Positions 25,504-33,710 of a stretch of DNA of 64,000 nucleotides are shown here, one piece after another. The position numbers and the translations under genes are program-made. The stretch covers positions 1,736,001 to 1,800,000 of the forward strand of contig NZ_CP011312.1 of the NCBI RefSeq assembly GCF_000980835.1, read 5' to 3'. Under the pieces are notes generated by a model. That model made no database searches and was not told the origin of the DNA. It worked only from the letters and a program-made list of their open reading frames with translations. Within the stretch, counting starts at the first letter, position 1. Each line of letters begins with the position of its first letter. Source of the stretch: Corynebacterium kutscheri (GTDB taxonomy: Bacteria; Actinomycetota; Actinomycetes; Mycobacteriales; Mycobacteriaceae).

Positions 25504-26263
25504 ATGAGTAAGAATAAACTCAATGTAACACCATTTCGGCAAATAACTACTGCCATCCTTGTAGATGGTGGATTCTATCAAAAACGAGCCGCCAAGCTCT
25601 TTGGTCACAAAACACCTGAAGATAGAGCTGATGAACTGGTAGGTTACTGTCGGCGCCATATCAAAAAATCCCGAGCCGGCTTGTATCGCATCTACTACTA
25701 TGATTGTCCTCCATCACAACGCGTTGTATACCATCCATTGCTTCAAAAATCAGTAGACCTAGGAAAAAAACGAACTTTTCACCTGGACAAATGATTTCTT
25801 CAACTCTTTAACAAAAAAGCGAAAAGTAGCGATAAGAAGAGGAGAACCTTTAGAAACTCAAGGTGGTTACATCTTAAAAACAGACCCACTCAAAAAACTG
25901 TGTAGAGGTGCAATAACTATCGACGACCTTACAGAACAAGACTTCACACTTAATATCACGCAAAAAGGTGTTGATATGAGAATCGATCTTGATATTGCAG
26001 CTCTCGCCGATAAACAACAGGTCAACCAAATCATTATGATTTCAGGTGATAGTGACTTTGTTCCAGCAGCAAAACATGCCCGTAGGTCTGGGATTGATTT
26101 CATTCTTGATCCTATGTGGGCACCGATTACCGACAGCCTTAGCGAGCATATCGACGGAATACGACAATGCGTCAAAAAGATACCCGACAATGAAAAAGAT
26201 CCTCTTCATGTGCCTTACCTTGGGGTTCATAACCCCGAAGACGAAAACGAAGAAGAACTCTAA
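25504..26263 (+). pseudogene. NYN-domain (LabA/DUF88-like) ribonuclease-family gene interrupted by a frameshift at an A7 tract
   Basis: The first part runs 25504-25794 and the second continues in another frame to 26263. Start ATG 25504 has AGGAGA 4 nt upstream. The first frame gives AILVDGGFYQKRA (first acidic residue of the PIN-like NYN fold) and YRIYYYDCPPSQRVVYHPL; the second gives TWTNDFFNSLTKKRKVAIRRGE, KGVDMRIDLDIAALA and MISGDSDFVPAAKHARRSG, the core NYN motifs with acidic residues, then FILDPMW and SEHIDGI. Removing one A from the A7 tract at 25764-25770 joins them as LGKNELFTWTNDFF, a 252-aa protein. This can be a true inactivation, a slippage-controlled switch or a sequencing error. 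NYN proteins are nucleases or RNA-binding regulators; the target is unknown. Confidence 0.8.
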
Positions 26264-26694
26264 TAAATAAGCTATTTAGATGGAGTCAGATGTTGTCACT
26301 CCAAAACCCACAACAGTCATCGCTGTCTATTTCTAGCTAAAAATCTGAAACACAAGCTTCCATCATAATGATAAATCAATACGTAATTGATAGACGGATT
26401 GCGTGTCTCTTTCCAACTCATATATCTGCTTTATCTGATCTATGAATATCTTTGCCCAAACGTAGCTTACGATTTATTTTTCTAAGGCGCTTTCATGAAC
26501 AATGGGCAAAGTATCTACTACACAATCAATGTGTTAGATCAAACCTCGAATACCGCTATTTTATTCTTTCCTAGCTATGCTAAACCCTCGCTAACTTCTT
26601 TCTATAACAAAAGGTGGTTTAAAGTAATCGGAGCTGCACTTTTGCATGCTTATTTTATCCCTCTGGCATTTATTTGTCTTTTTAGGAGAGCTTC
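26264..26694. other. Region upstream of the purine permease gene
   Basis: About 430 nt. It holds a 9-bp perfect inverted repeat (CTTTGCCCA 26450-26458, TGGGCAAAG 26503-26511) whose right arm covers the beginning of a 67-codon ORF at 26495. Nothing else is recognised. Confidence 0.45.
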
Positions 26695-26698
26695 TTGA
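26495..26698 (+). CDS. Possible 67-aa upstream ORF coupled to the permease gene
   Basis: An ORF starting at ATG 26495 with AAGGCG about 9 nt upstream. Its TGA stop (26696-26698) overlaps the TTG start of the permease (26695). The C-terminal half has a hydrophobic stretch (IGAALLHAYFIPLAFICLF). It could be a leader peptide or small membrane protein coupled to the permease, or a chance ORF; no family is recognised. Confidence 0.3.
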   Translation: MNNGQSIYYTINVLDQTSNTAILFFPSYAKPSLTSFYNKRWFKVIGAALLHAYFIPLAFICLFRRAS

Positions 26699-28620
26699 CC
26701 ACCGTAGCGACTACCTCGCTTTCTCATCCCGTCGATCATGTTCCACCCCCACCAAAACTAGCTGCTCTTGGACTACAGCATGTGCTTGCTTTTTATGCTG
26801 GCGCGGTAATCGTGCCATTACTTATTGCGGGCTCCCTTAATCTCGATACCGAAACCACTATCCACCTCATCAATGCTGACTTGCTCACCTGTGGCATTGC
26901 TACCTTGATTCAAACAGTTGGCATTGGCAAGCACATTGGTGTGCGTCTACCCATTATCCAAGGTGTCACTACTACTGCCGTTGCGCCAATTATTGCCATT
27001 GGCTTAAGTGTTACTAATGGTTCTGGTGGAGTGGAATCCTTGCCCACCATTTATGGTGCAGTTATTGTCGCGGGGTTATTTACTTTCTTTGTAACCCCAA
27101 TTTTTGCTAAATTCCTACGTTTTTTCCCACCAGTAGTTACTGGCACTGTTTTGCTGGTCATGGGCACGTCGTTGCTCGCAGTTTCTGCAAATGACTTTGT
27201 CAACTATGCCGAAGGAATTCCTTCTGGGCATGATCTTGGCTATGCTTTTGGCACCTTAACCGTCATTATTTTGGTGCAGCGTTTCTTCCGGGGCTTCTTA
27301 GGCACTTTAGCTATTCTTATTGGTTTGGTTTTAGGCACGCTCATAGCTATTTTGCTTGGCGACGCTTCTATGTCTGCGGTTTCTGAAGCTTCCGTTTTAG
27401 GTATTACCACGCCCTTTTATTTTGGTACCCCAGTTTTTAACCTCTCTGCTATTTTCTCCATGATTATCGTCATGATCATTACCATGGTGGAAACTACTGG
27501 TGATGTGTTTGCCACCGGTGAGATCGTAAAAAAGCGTATCCGCACAGACGATATTAAACGTGCTATTCGGGCAGATGGATTGTCTACTTTCTTAGGCGGA
27601 ATTATGAACTCGTTCCCCTACACTTGCTTTGCCCAAAATGTTGGTTTGGTGCGCATCACTGGTGTGAAATCACGGTGGGTAGCGGTTTCTGCTGCTGGGT
27701 TTATGATTGTACTCGGCCTGCTGCCTAAAGCTGGTGCGATTGTTGCTTCCATCCCAGCTCCAGTACTTGGTGCTGCCTCACTAGCGATGTTCGCCAATGT
27801 CGCCTGGGTAGGTTTACAAACTATCGCTAAAACAGATATGAACGATAACCGTAATGCAGTTATCGTCACCACTGCTTTGGGGCTGGCTATGCTGGTAACT
27901 TTTAAGCCAGAGATCGCCCAAGCTATGCCACAATGGGCACAAATTTTTGTTTCTTCTGGTATGTCTATTGGCGCAGTAACCGCAATTATTCTTAATATTT
28001 TGTTCTTCCATATTGGTCAACAATCTGGCGCTTCTGTAGCACGTAACGCTGCAGGCGAAGGAGTGAGCTTGGCTGAGATTAATGCCATGAACACTGAAGA
28101 ATTTGTTTCTACCTTGCGGCCGCTTTTCAACGACCAAGTATGGCCATTAGAACAGGCTTGGCAAGCGCGTCCTTTTACAGATATTTCTGATTTACGCGAG
28201 GCTATTCAAGTAGCGGTTCTTACTGCCGATGAACACCGTCGAGAAGCATTAATTCATGACTACCCAGATATGGCTGAACTTCTCTTAGCAACTGATTCTG
28301 AAGCAGCCCAGCTAAGTCTAGCTCGGGGATCACTAGGTATTGATGAACTTGATAACGTAGAACAAGAACAAATCAAAGAGATTGCCGATGCGTACCGCGA
28401 GCGATTCAATATGCCTTTTGTTGCCTGTCTTGATACCAATGACACGGTGCACAGCATTATTGATTCCGGGGTACGTCGTTTAGCTAATTCTCCAGAACAA
28501 GAACATCGAGTTGCATTAAGCGAAATCGTGGAGATTGCTAATGATCGCTTCGATATTGTCCTTGCTGATGCCAACCCAGTACGTAGTGCATGGGATCGTA
28601 AATTCACTGAAGTTGAGTAA
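26695..28620 (+). CDS. Purine (xanthine/urate-type) permease fused to an OHCU-decarboxylase-like domain
   Basis: A 641-aa two-part protein. Residues about 15-450 form an NCS2 (UraA/PbuX) nucleobase:cation symporter with FYAGAVIVPLLIAGS, QGVTTTAVAPIIAIG, the substrate/coupling region VETTGDVFATGEIV and the second helix NSFPYTCFAQNVGLVRITGVKSR (the NxGxxxxT-like motif). From residue 465 follows a cytosolic domain with the fold signature of OHCU decarboxylase, the third enzyme of urate breakdown: YRERFNMPFVACL and RLANSPEQEHRVALSEIVEIA. The usual catalytic HPDL reads YPDM (Tyr523) and the usual S-x-x-E-Q reads SEAAQ (Ala538), so the domain is probably not active. Start TTG 26695 with AGGAG 6 nt upstream. 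Confidence 0.82.
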   Translation: MTTVATTSLSHPVDHVPPPPKLAALGLQHVLAFYAGAVIVPLLIAGSLNLDTETTIHLINADLLTCGIATLIQTVGIGKHIGVRLPIIQGVTTTAVAPIIAIGLSVTNGSGGVESLPTIYGAVIVAGLFTFFVTPIFAKFLRFFPPVVTGTVLLVMGTSLLAVSANDFVNYAEGIPSGHDLGYAFGTLTVIILVQRFFRGFLGTLAILIGLVLGTLIAILLGDASMSAVSEASVLGITTPFYFGTPVFNLSAIFSMIIVMIITMVETTGDVFATGEIVKKRIRTDDIKRAIRADGLSTFLGGIMNSFPYTCFAQNVGLVRITGVKSRWVAVSAAGFMIVLGLLPKAGAIVASIPAPVLGAASLAMFANVAWVGLQTIAKTDMNDNRNAVIVTTALGLAMLVTFKPEIAQAMPQWAQIFVSSGMSIGAVTAIILNILFFHIGQQSGASVARNAAGEGVSLAEINAMNTEEFVSTLRPLFNDQVWPLEQAWQARPFTDISDLREAIQVAVLTADEHRREALIHDYPDMAELLLATDSEAAQLSLARGSLGIDELDNVEQEQIKEIADAYRERFNMPFVACLDTNDTVHSIIDSGVRRLANSPEQEHRVALSEIVEIANDRFDIVLADANPVRSAWDRKFTEVE

Positions 28621-28673
28621 GCTCTCATTTACTGTCTTAGTCACATCCGCTTGCTATCCCTGGTGAAAATCCT

Positions 28674-29297
28674 ATGAGTTTCTTTGATTTCTTACGCTCT
28701 CTTTTTTCTGCTAGTTCTTCCACAACAGAACAACCTGCTGCTGATTGGATTGTGATTGGCTTGGGCAATCCTGGTCCGCGCTACCAATCGACTCGGCACA
28801 ATGTGGGTTATCTTGGTGTCGATGCCCTACTTAATGGGACTGCCCTTGTGCAACGAAAAGGTTTGCCGGTACAAGAAGCACGGATTCGCATTGGGGATCA
28901 GGAAGTATCCGTACTACGTTCCACAACGTATATGAATAACTCCGGGGAAGCTATCGTCCCAATTATGGCTGAAAATGGGTTGAGCCCAGAAAACGTGATT
29001 ATTCTTCACGATGAGCTGGACCTGCCCCAAGGAAAAATTCGTTTAAAAAAGGGCGGCAATGAAAATGGCCATAATGGTTTAAAATCTGCCACCGCGCTTT
29101 TAGGCACCCGGGATTATTTGCGCGTGCGCATGGGAATTTCTCGCCCACCGCAAGGGGTAAAGGTAGCAGATTATGTACTTAGCCCCGTCGAGGATGCTGC
29201 TGTCATGAGTATGTCTCATACTGCTGCCGAGGCCGTAAAAATTATCATTAGCGAAGGTTTGGTCGCAGCCCAAAATAAGATTCATTCTCGTAGTTAA
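28674..29297 (+). CDS. Peptidyl-tRNA hydrolase, copy 2
   Basis: A 207-aa second Pth. It has a 22-residue N-terminal extension (FFDFLRSLFSASSS) before the enzyme core VIGLGNPGPRYQSTRHNVGYLG, then STTYMNNSGEAI, LHDELDLPQGKIRL and GGNENGHNGLKSA, with catalytic Asn, His and Asp present. The two copies differ widely outside the motifs, so they are old paralogues, as in C. glutamicum, which also has two. The ATG at 28674 follows GGTGAAAATCCT without an ideal ribosome-binding site. Confidence 0.9.
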   Translation: MSFFDFLRSLFSASSSTTEQPAADWIVIGLGNPGPRYQSTRHNVGYLGVDALLNGTALVQRKGLPVQEARIRIGDQEVSVLRSTTYMNNSGEAIVPIMAENGLSPENVIILHDELDLPQGKIRLKKGGNENGHNGLKSATALLGTRDYLRVRMGISRPPQGVKVADYVLSPVEDAAVMSMSHTAAEAVKIIISEGLVAAQNKIHSRS

Positions 29298-29414
29298 CTA
29301 GCTTGCTCTAGCCGGTACTGGTTAGGGTGCATGTGGCTACGGTAAAAACAATCGTAGCCACATATAGCTCACTGAGTTGGGCACAACTTGTCGGGGGCAT
29401 TATTCTGTTAGTTT

Positions 29415-31049
29415 ATGAGCTCAACCACTGCCGAGGCTTCACGCCGTCGTACATTCGCTGTTATTGCCCACCCTGATGCTGGTAAATCCACACTCACCGA
29501 GGCACTGGCATTGCACGCGCATATGATCTCGGAGGCTGGTGCTGTCCACGGCAAGGCTGGGCGTAAAGCCACTGTGTCGGACTGGATGGAGATGGAAAAA
29601 GATCGCGGTATTTCCATCGCTTCCTCAGCATTGCAATTTGAGTATGCTCCAGAAGGCCATACTGGCAAACCTTATATGATTAACTTGGTCGATACCCCAG
29701 GTCACGCAGATTTCTCCGAAGATACCTACCGCGTGCTGACCGCTGTTGATGCCGCCGTTATGCTTATCGACGCAGCAAAAGGTTTAGAGCCACAGACCTT
29801 AAAACTTTTTAAAGTGTGTAAAGCACGTGGCTTGCCTATTATCACGGTCATTAACAAATGGGACCGTCCAGGTCGTACTCCCCTAGAATTAGTCGATGAG
29901 ATCGTTACCGAGATTGATCTGCAACCTACTCCCCTTTTTTGGCCGGTAGGCGAAGCGGGCGATTTCCGCGGCCTGGCGCGTATTAACGATGATGGTGAAG
30001 CTGAGCAATACATTCACTTCCTGCGTACTGCGGGTGGTTCGACTATTGCTCCTGAAGAACTTTTCGCCCCAGAGGCTGCCTTAGAAAAAGAAGAAGAGGC
30101 TTGGGAAACTGCTGCTGAGGAAGTAGAGCTTCTTGCTGCCGATGGTGCTTTGCATAATCAGGAACTATTTTTAGAAGGCGAAACCTCACCACTGATTTTT
30201 GCCTCGGCAATGCTTAATTTTGGGGTGCATCAAATCCTTGATACCTTGTGTGCTCTGGCTCCAGCACCTGCTGGCCGTAACTCTGATGAGTCAGTCGTTG
30301 CTACAGCTACTTCAGCTATCGATGCTCAACGAGAAGTCACCGATGATTTCTCTGGTGTTATTTTCAAGGTTCAGGCGGGTATGGATAAAAACCACCGCGA
30401 TTCTTTAGCTTTTATGCGTATTGTTTCTGGTGAGTTTGATCGTGGTATGCAGGTAACACATGCGCAATCTGGGCGTAGTTTTTCTACTAAATACGCACTC
30501 ACTGTCTTTGGTCGGACTCGCTCGACAGTAGAAACAGCTTTCCCTGGCGATATTGTTGGTTTGGTCAATGCGGGTTCGCTTGCTCCTGGCGATACCATTT
30601 ATGCTGGCCGTAAGGTTCAATATCCACCAATGCCGCAATTCGCGCCAGAGCACTTCCGTACCCTACGAGCTAAAAGCTTGGGCAAGTATAAGCAGTTCCG
30701 TAAGGCACTGGATCAATTAGCAGCCGAAGGTGTGGTACAGATTTTGCGTAACGACGCCCGAGGTGATGCTGCACCAGTTATGGCTGCGGTGGGTCCAATG
30801 CAGTTCGAAGTGATGATGGCACGTATGGATAATGAATACAACGTCGAAACTGTTGCCGATCCTATCCCTTATTCGGTTGCCCGACGCACCACTAATAAAA
30901 CTGCTCCTGAACTTGCTAAACAACGCGGTGTGGAAATTTTTACTCGTACCGATGGTGAATTAGTGGCACTTTTTGGTGATAAGTGGAAGCTTGCTTTTAT
31001 CGAAAAAGAGCATCCCGAATTCGAGCTATTCCCGATGGTTGCTGATTAA
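29415..31049 (+). CDS. prfC: Peptide chain release factor 3
   Basis: A 544-aa translational GTPase that removes RF1/RF2 from the ribosome after termination. G motifs are clear: AHPDAGKSTLTEAL (G1, residues 18-31), DRGISIASSAL (G2), VDTPGHADFSEDTYR (G3), NKWDRPGR (G4) and SAML (G5). The RF3-specific insert (LEKEEEAWETAAEEVELL) and C-terminal domain III (AVGPMQFEVMMARMDNEYNVE) are present, separating it from EF-G. The start ATG 29415 has no clear ribosome-binding site. The gene is not in an obvious operon. Confidence 0.93.
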   Translation: MSSTTAEASRRRTFAVIAHPDAGKSTLTEALALHAHMISEAGAVHGKAGRKATVSDWMEMEKDRGISIASSALQFEYAPEGHTGKPYMINLVDTPGHADFSEDTYRVLTAVDAAVMLIDAAKGLEPQTLKLFKVCKARGLPIITVINKWDRPGRTPLELVDEIVTEIDLQPTPLFWPVGEAGDFRGLARINDDGEAEQYIHFLRTAGGSTIAPEELFAPEAALEKEEEAWETAAEEVELLAADGALHNQELFLEGETSPLIFASAMLNFGVHQILDTLCALAPAPAGRNSDESVVATATSAIDAQREVTDDFSGVIFKVQAGMDKNHRDSLAFMRIVSGEFDRGMQVTHAQSGRSFSTKYALTVFGRTRSTVETAFPGDIVGLVNAGSLAPGDTIYAGRKVQYPPMPQFAPEHFRTLRAKSLGKYKQFRKALDQLAAEGVVQILRNDARGDAAPVMAAVGPMQFEVMMARMDNEYNVETVADPIPYSVARRTTNKTAPELAKQRGVEIFTRTDGELVALFGDKWKLAFIEKEHPEFELFPMVAD

Positions 31050-31074
31050 TTCTCACACCAATAAAGAACTGTTT

Positions 31075-31728
31075 TTATAGATGCAGGACACCCATCGCGA
31101 TTAAGACGATGGCGATAAAATAGCCCGAATATTGGCTAGCTTGATCTTTGTGTCCTCGCATCCACATAAAAAAGCGTCCGGCAGGGCTTTCTGGGTAGTG
31201 ACGAACCATGGCCACTAACAGTGCGGTAAGAAAAGGCAAGCTTAATGCCAAGCTGGCATAAAAAAACATGCCTACATAGCGCACCATAACTGAAAAATCT
31301 CCTGCGCTTAGTACCGCAATGCCGGCAAAAAAGGGCGCTGAGGTTACTGATTGGATCATTCCTAGTGCCATTCCACCAAAAAAAGTTTTTATTGATGGCC
31401 GCTGTAGTGGTGGTAGCAGTTTGGCCATCAGCTCAGTGGAATCCCCACCTTTTAGTGCTAGGAAGAAACTAATAACTCCCACCACAATCAAGATAATGCC
31501 AAAGGTAGGAGATTCTACTAGGGTTTTTACAATCTCTCCTAGGCCATCAAAAATAAACATCGTCACTAGTGCCAGCAGGAATACTCCCAGCCAATCACCA
31601 GCAATAAGTAAACTAACGATTTTGCCGTATTTACCATTTTTAGGTTGCATCACACCGACTACTACGATCAGCCCGATGAGTAAGACATTTAATGAGTCCA
31701 ATAGGGCGTAGATAACGGCGTGAAACAT
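31075..31728 (-). CDS. Six-helix membrane protein of unknown function (GAP/LysE-like architecture)
   Basis: A 217-aa integral membrane protein with about six hydrophobic segments (residues 3-24, 36-57, 75-93, 110-132, 140-165, 197-216) and short polar loops. Conserved-looking small-residue and proline positions (LIGDWLG-like loop, SAPFFAG, YASLALSLPFL) recall LysE/CcdA-type transporters, but I cannot assign a family with confidence. It is convergent with prfC (25 nt apart) and divergent from gapB, with two striking inverted repeats just upstream of its start (31760-31820). Confidence 0.7.
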   Translation of the reverse strand: MFHAVIYALLDSLNVLLIGLIVVVGVMQPKNGKYGKIVSLLIAGDWLGVFLLALVTMFIFDGLGEIVKTLVESPTFGIILIVVGVISFFLALKGGDSTELMAKLLPPLQRPSIKTFFGGMALGMIQSVTSAPFFAGIAVLSAGDFSVMVRYVGMFFYASLALSLPFLTALLVAMVRHYPESPAGRFFMWMRGHKDQASQYSGYFIAIVLIAMGVLHL

Positions 31729-32119
31729 AAAAACAAGAATCCTTCACCATAGGTAGGCCGGTACGTACACCGCGTACGTACCAATAAAAGCGATTGTGCT
31801 AGGTACCAAAGTCTACCTAGTTCTTAGTCTTTGCTCCCAGTTGTCTTAGCTGGTTTCGACATTCGTCGATAAGCCTCATCTACCGCGCAACACATAATGG
31901 CTCATTTGGTTTCTTCTTCCTTCATGTGAGTTTTTAGCTAAGTACCCACAATGATGTAATAAAAACAAATAAAACAAAAATAGCACTCCCCCTTTTTGTG
32001 GCATTATCTACCCCTTATCCACCTTATTAACTGGATTTATGCGTTAGCATGGCTTGCGTTGCCAGGACTATGGCACATATTTGACTCCCCTTAAGACCAC
32101 AAGGACGTATGAACGCACT
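31729..32119. other. Divergent intergenic region between the membrane protein and gapB
   Basis: About 390 nt. It contains two inverted repeats near the membrane protein gene (separate entry). The part next to gapB shows no further structure. Confidence 0.45.
31760..31820. repeat. Two neighbouring perfect inverted repeats upstream of the membrane protein gene
   Basis: GGTACGTAC (31760-31768) / GTACGTACC (31774-31782) is a 9-bp repeat with a 5-nt spacer; CTAGGTA (31799-31805) / TACCTAG (31814-31820) is a 7-bp repeat with an 8-nt spacer. Both share the half-site core GGTA. They lie 32 and 71 nt before the start at 31728, as expected for operators or leader hairpins. Confidence 0.55.
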
Positions 32120-33544
32120 ATGGCTCAAGACTGGAATGAAAAAATCACTACTGCTTATGCGATGCTGCCACTTATCAAACAGTTGCACCACAATAATGTG
32201 ACCGTTTCTATATGCGGTCGATTACTTATCAATAGCACCGATATTGAGATTATTAAGGCACACCGTTACTCGCGACTTAGCTCTACTTCTGAGCTCAGCC
32301 CAGCAGATACTTTGCCTATTGTGCAAGCATTAACCACTCTTGATCTCACAGCTAGTTCCATTGATCTTGGCCGGTTAGCAATAAAATACCGCGAAGTTGG
32401 CGGAAACCTCATCGAGTTTCTACGCACTGAACTAGCCGAAGTTATTGGCTGCAACAATACTCTTCCCAATCAGGACATTGTTCTTTATGGTTTCGGCCGG
32501 ATTGGTCGACTGCTCGCACGTATCCTTATTCATCGCGAAGCCACCAATGGAGCACATCTACGAGCTATCGTCGTTCGCAAAAATGGCGAGCAAGATCTTA
32601 TCAAGCGTGCTTCGTTACTTCGTCGAGATTCCGTACATGGTCCTTTTACCGGCACCATCACTGTTGATGAAGACAATGACATCATTTGGGCAAATGGCAC
32701 CAAGATCCAAGTCATCTACTCTCAGGATCCAGCCACCATTGATTACACTGCCTATGGCATTAATGACGCTATCGTTATCGACAATACTGGCCGCTGGCGT
32801 GACCGGGAGGGTTTAAGCCGACATTTACAATCTACCGGAGTAAAGAAAGTAGTGCTGACCGCACCGGGTAAGGGGGATCTGCCCAATATCGTCTACGGTA
32901 TCAACCACCTCGATATTGATAATGGCGATCAAATTATTACCGCTGCATCATGTACTACTAATGGCATTACCCCAGTCCTAAAAGTGATCAACGATCACTA
33001 TGGGGTGCAATACGGGCATGTAGAAACAGTGCACTCTTTTACCAATGACCAAAACCTCATTGATAACTTCCATAAGGGCGAGCGACGCGGACGCGCAGCT
33101 GGTTTGAATATGGTGCTCACCGAAACCGGCGCAGCCAAAGCTGTTGCTAAGGCATTACCAGAGCTAACCGGAAAACTTACCGGAAACGCTATCCGGGTTC
33201 CCACCCCAGATGTATCCATGGCAGTGCTTCACCTCACCTTAGATAAAGAGGTAACCCGTGACGAGGTAAATACCCTTATGGATAAGGTCTCCTTGTACTC
33301 CGATTTACGCCAACAGATTGCCTACACTCATTCCCCAGAGGTTGTTTCCAGCGATTTTGTTGGCTCTACACATGCCGGAATCGTCGATGGTCTTGCTACT
33401 ATCGCCACCGGCAATCACCTGATTCTGTATGTGTGGTACGACAACGAATATGGTTATTCCAACCAAGTTATTCGCGTTGTTGAGCACATTGCTAAAACAA
33501 GCCGAAAAGTACTGCCTCAGCGCATTCCTTCACAAGAGATTTAA
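32120..33544 (+). CDS. gapB: Glyceraldehyde-3-phosphate dehydrogenase, GapB type
   Basis: Interconverts glyceraldehyde 3-phosphate and 1,3-bisphosphoglycerate. In C. glutamicum the GapB form serves gluconeogenesis and uses NADP well. The 474-aa protein has a 125-residue N-terminal extension characteristic of this type, then the Rossmann domain VLYGFGRIGRLLARIL, the Ser-Cys-Thr-Thr catalytic block AASCTTNGITPVLKVI, HSFTNDQNLID, RGRAAGLNMV, TGNAIRVPTPDVSMAVLHL and the C-terminal WYDNEYGYSNQ. The start ATG 32120 (AQDWNEK) is used; AAGGA lies about 14 nt upstream. A strong terminator follows. Confidence 0.93.
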   Translation: MAQDWNEKITTAYAMLPLIKQLHHNNVTVSICGRLLINSTDIEIIKAHRYSRLSSTSELSPADTLPIVQALTTLDLTASSIDLGRLAIKYREVGGNLIEFLRTELAEVIGCNNTLPNQDIVLYGFGRIGRLLARILIHREATNGAHLRAIVVRKNGEQDLIKRASLLRRDSVHGPFTGTITVDEDNDIIWANGTKIQVIYSQDPATIDYTAYGINDAIVIDNTGRWRDREGLSRHLQSTGVKKVVLTAPGKGDLPNIVYGINHLDIDNGDQIITAASCTTNGITPVLKVINDHYGVQYGHVETVHSFTNDQNLIDNFHKGERRGRAAGLNMVLTETGAAKAVAKALPELTGKLTGNAIRVPTPDVSMAVLHLTLDKEVTRDEVNTLMDKVSLYSDLRQQIAYTHSPEVVSSDFVGSTHAGIVDGLATIATGNHLILYVWYDNEYGYSNQVIRVVEHIAKTSRKVLPQRIPSQEI

Positions 33545-33568
33545 TAAACCTACTGGTTACCACTATTG

Positions 33569-33608
33569 TGCCTTGCTATCGCTAGCTGCGATGCAAGGCA
33601 TTTTTTAT
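33569..33608 (+). terminator. Rho-independent terminator of gapB
   Basis: TGCCTTGC (33569-33576) pairs with GCAAGGCA (33593-33600), with an inner ATCGC / GCGAT helix, followed by TTTTTTATT. Confidence 0.88.
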
Positions 33609-33710
33609 TCTTAGCTGGTATACCACCAGGTTGACTTTCACACCACAAAGACAAGAAAGAATAAGATAAGAAGAAACTTTTGTGCCAGGATTTAATTTTG
33701 AGGAACCTTT

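Noticed and set aside
25764..25780. Programmed -1 ribosomal frameshift on A AAA AAA in the NYN gene
   Set aside because: A -1 shift leads into the third frame, not into the frame that encodes the second half. A +1 shift or loss of one A is needed.
25867..26190. Minus-strand ORF opposite the second half of the NYN gene
   Set aside because: Antisense shadow; the plus strand shows clear NYN motifs.
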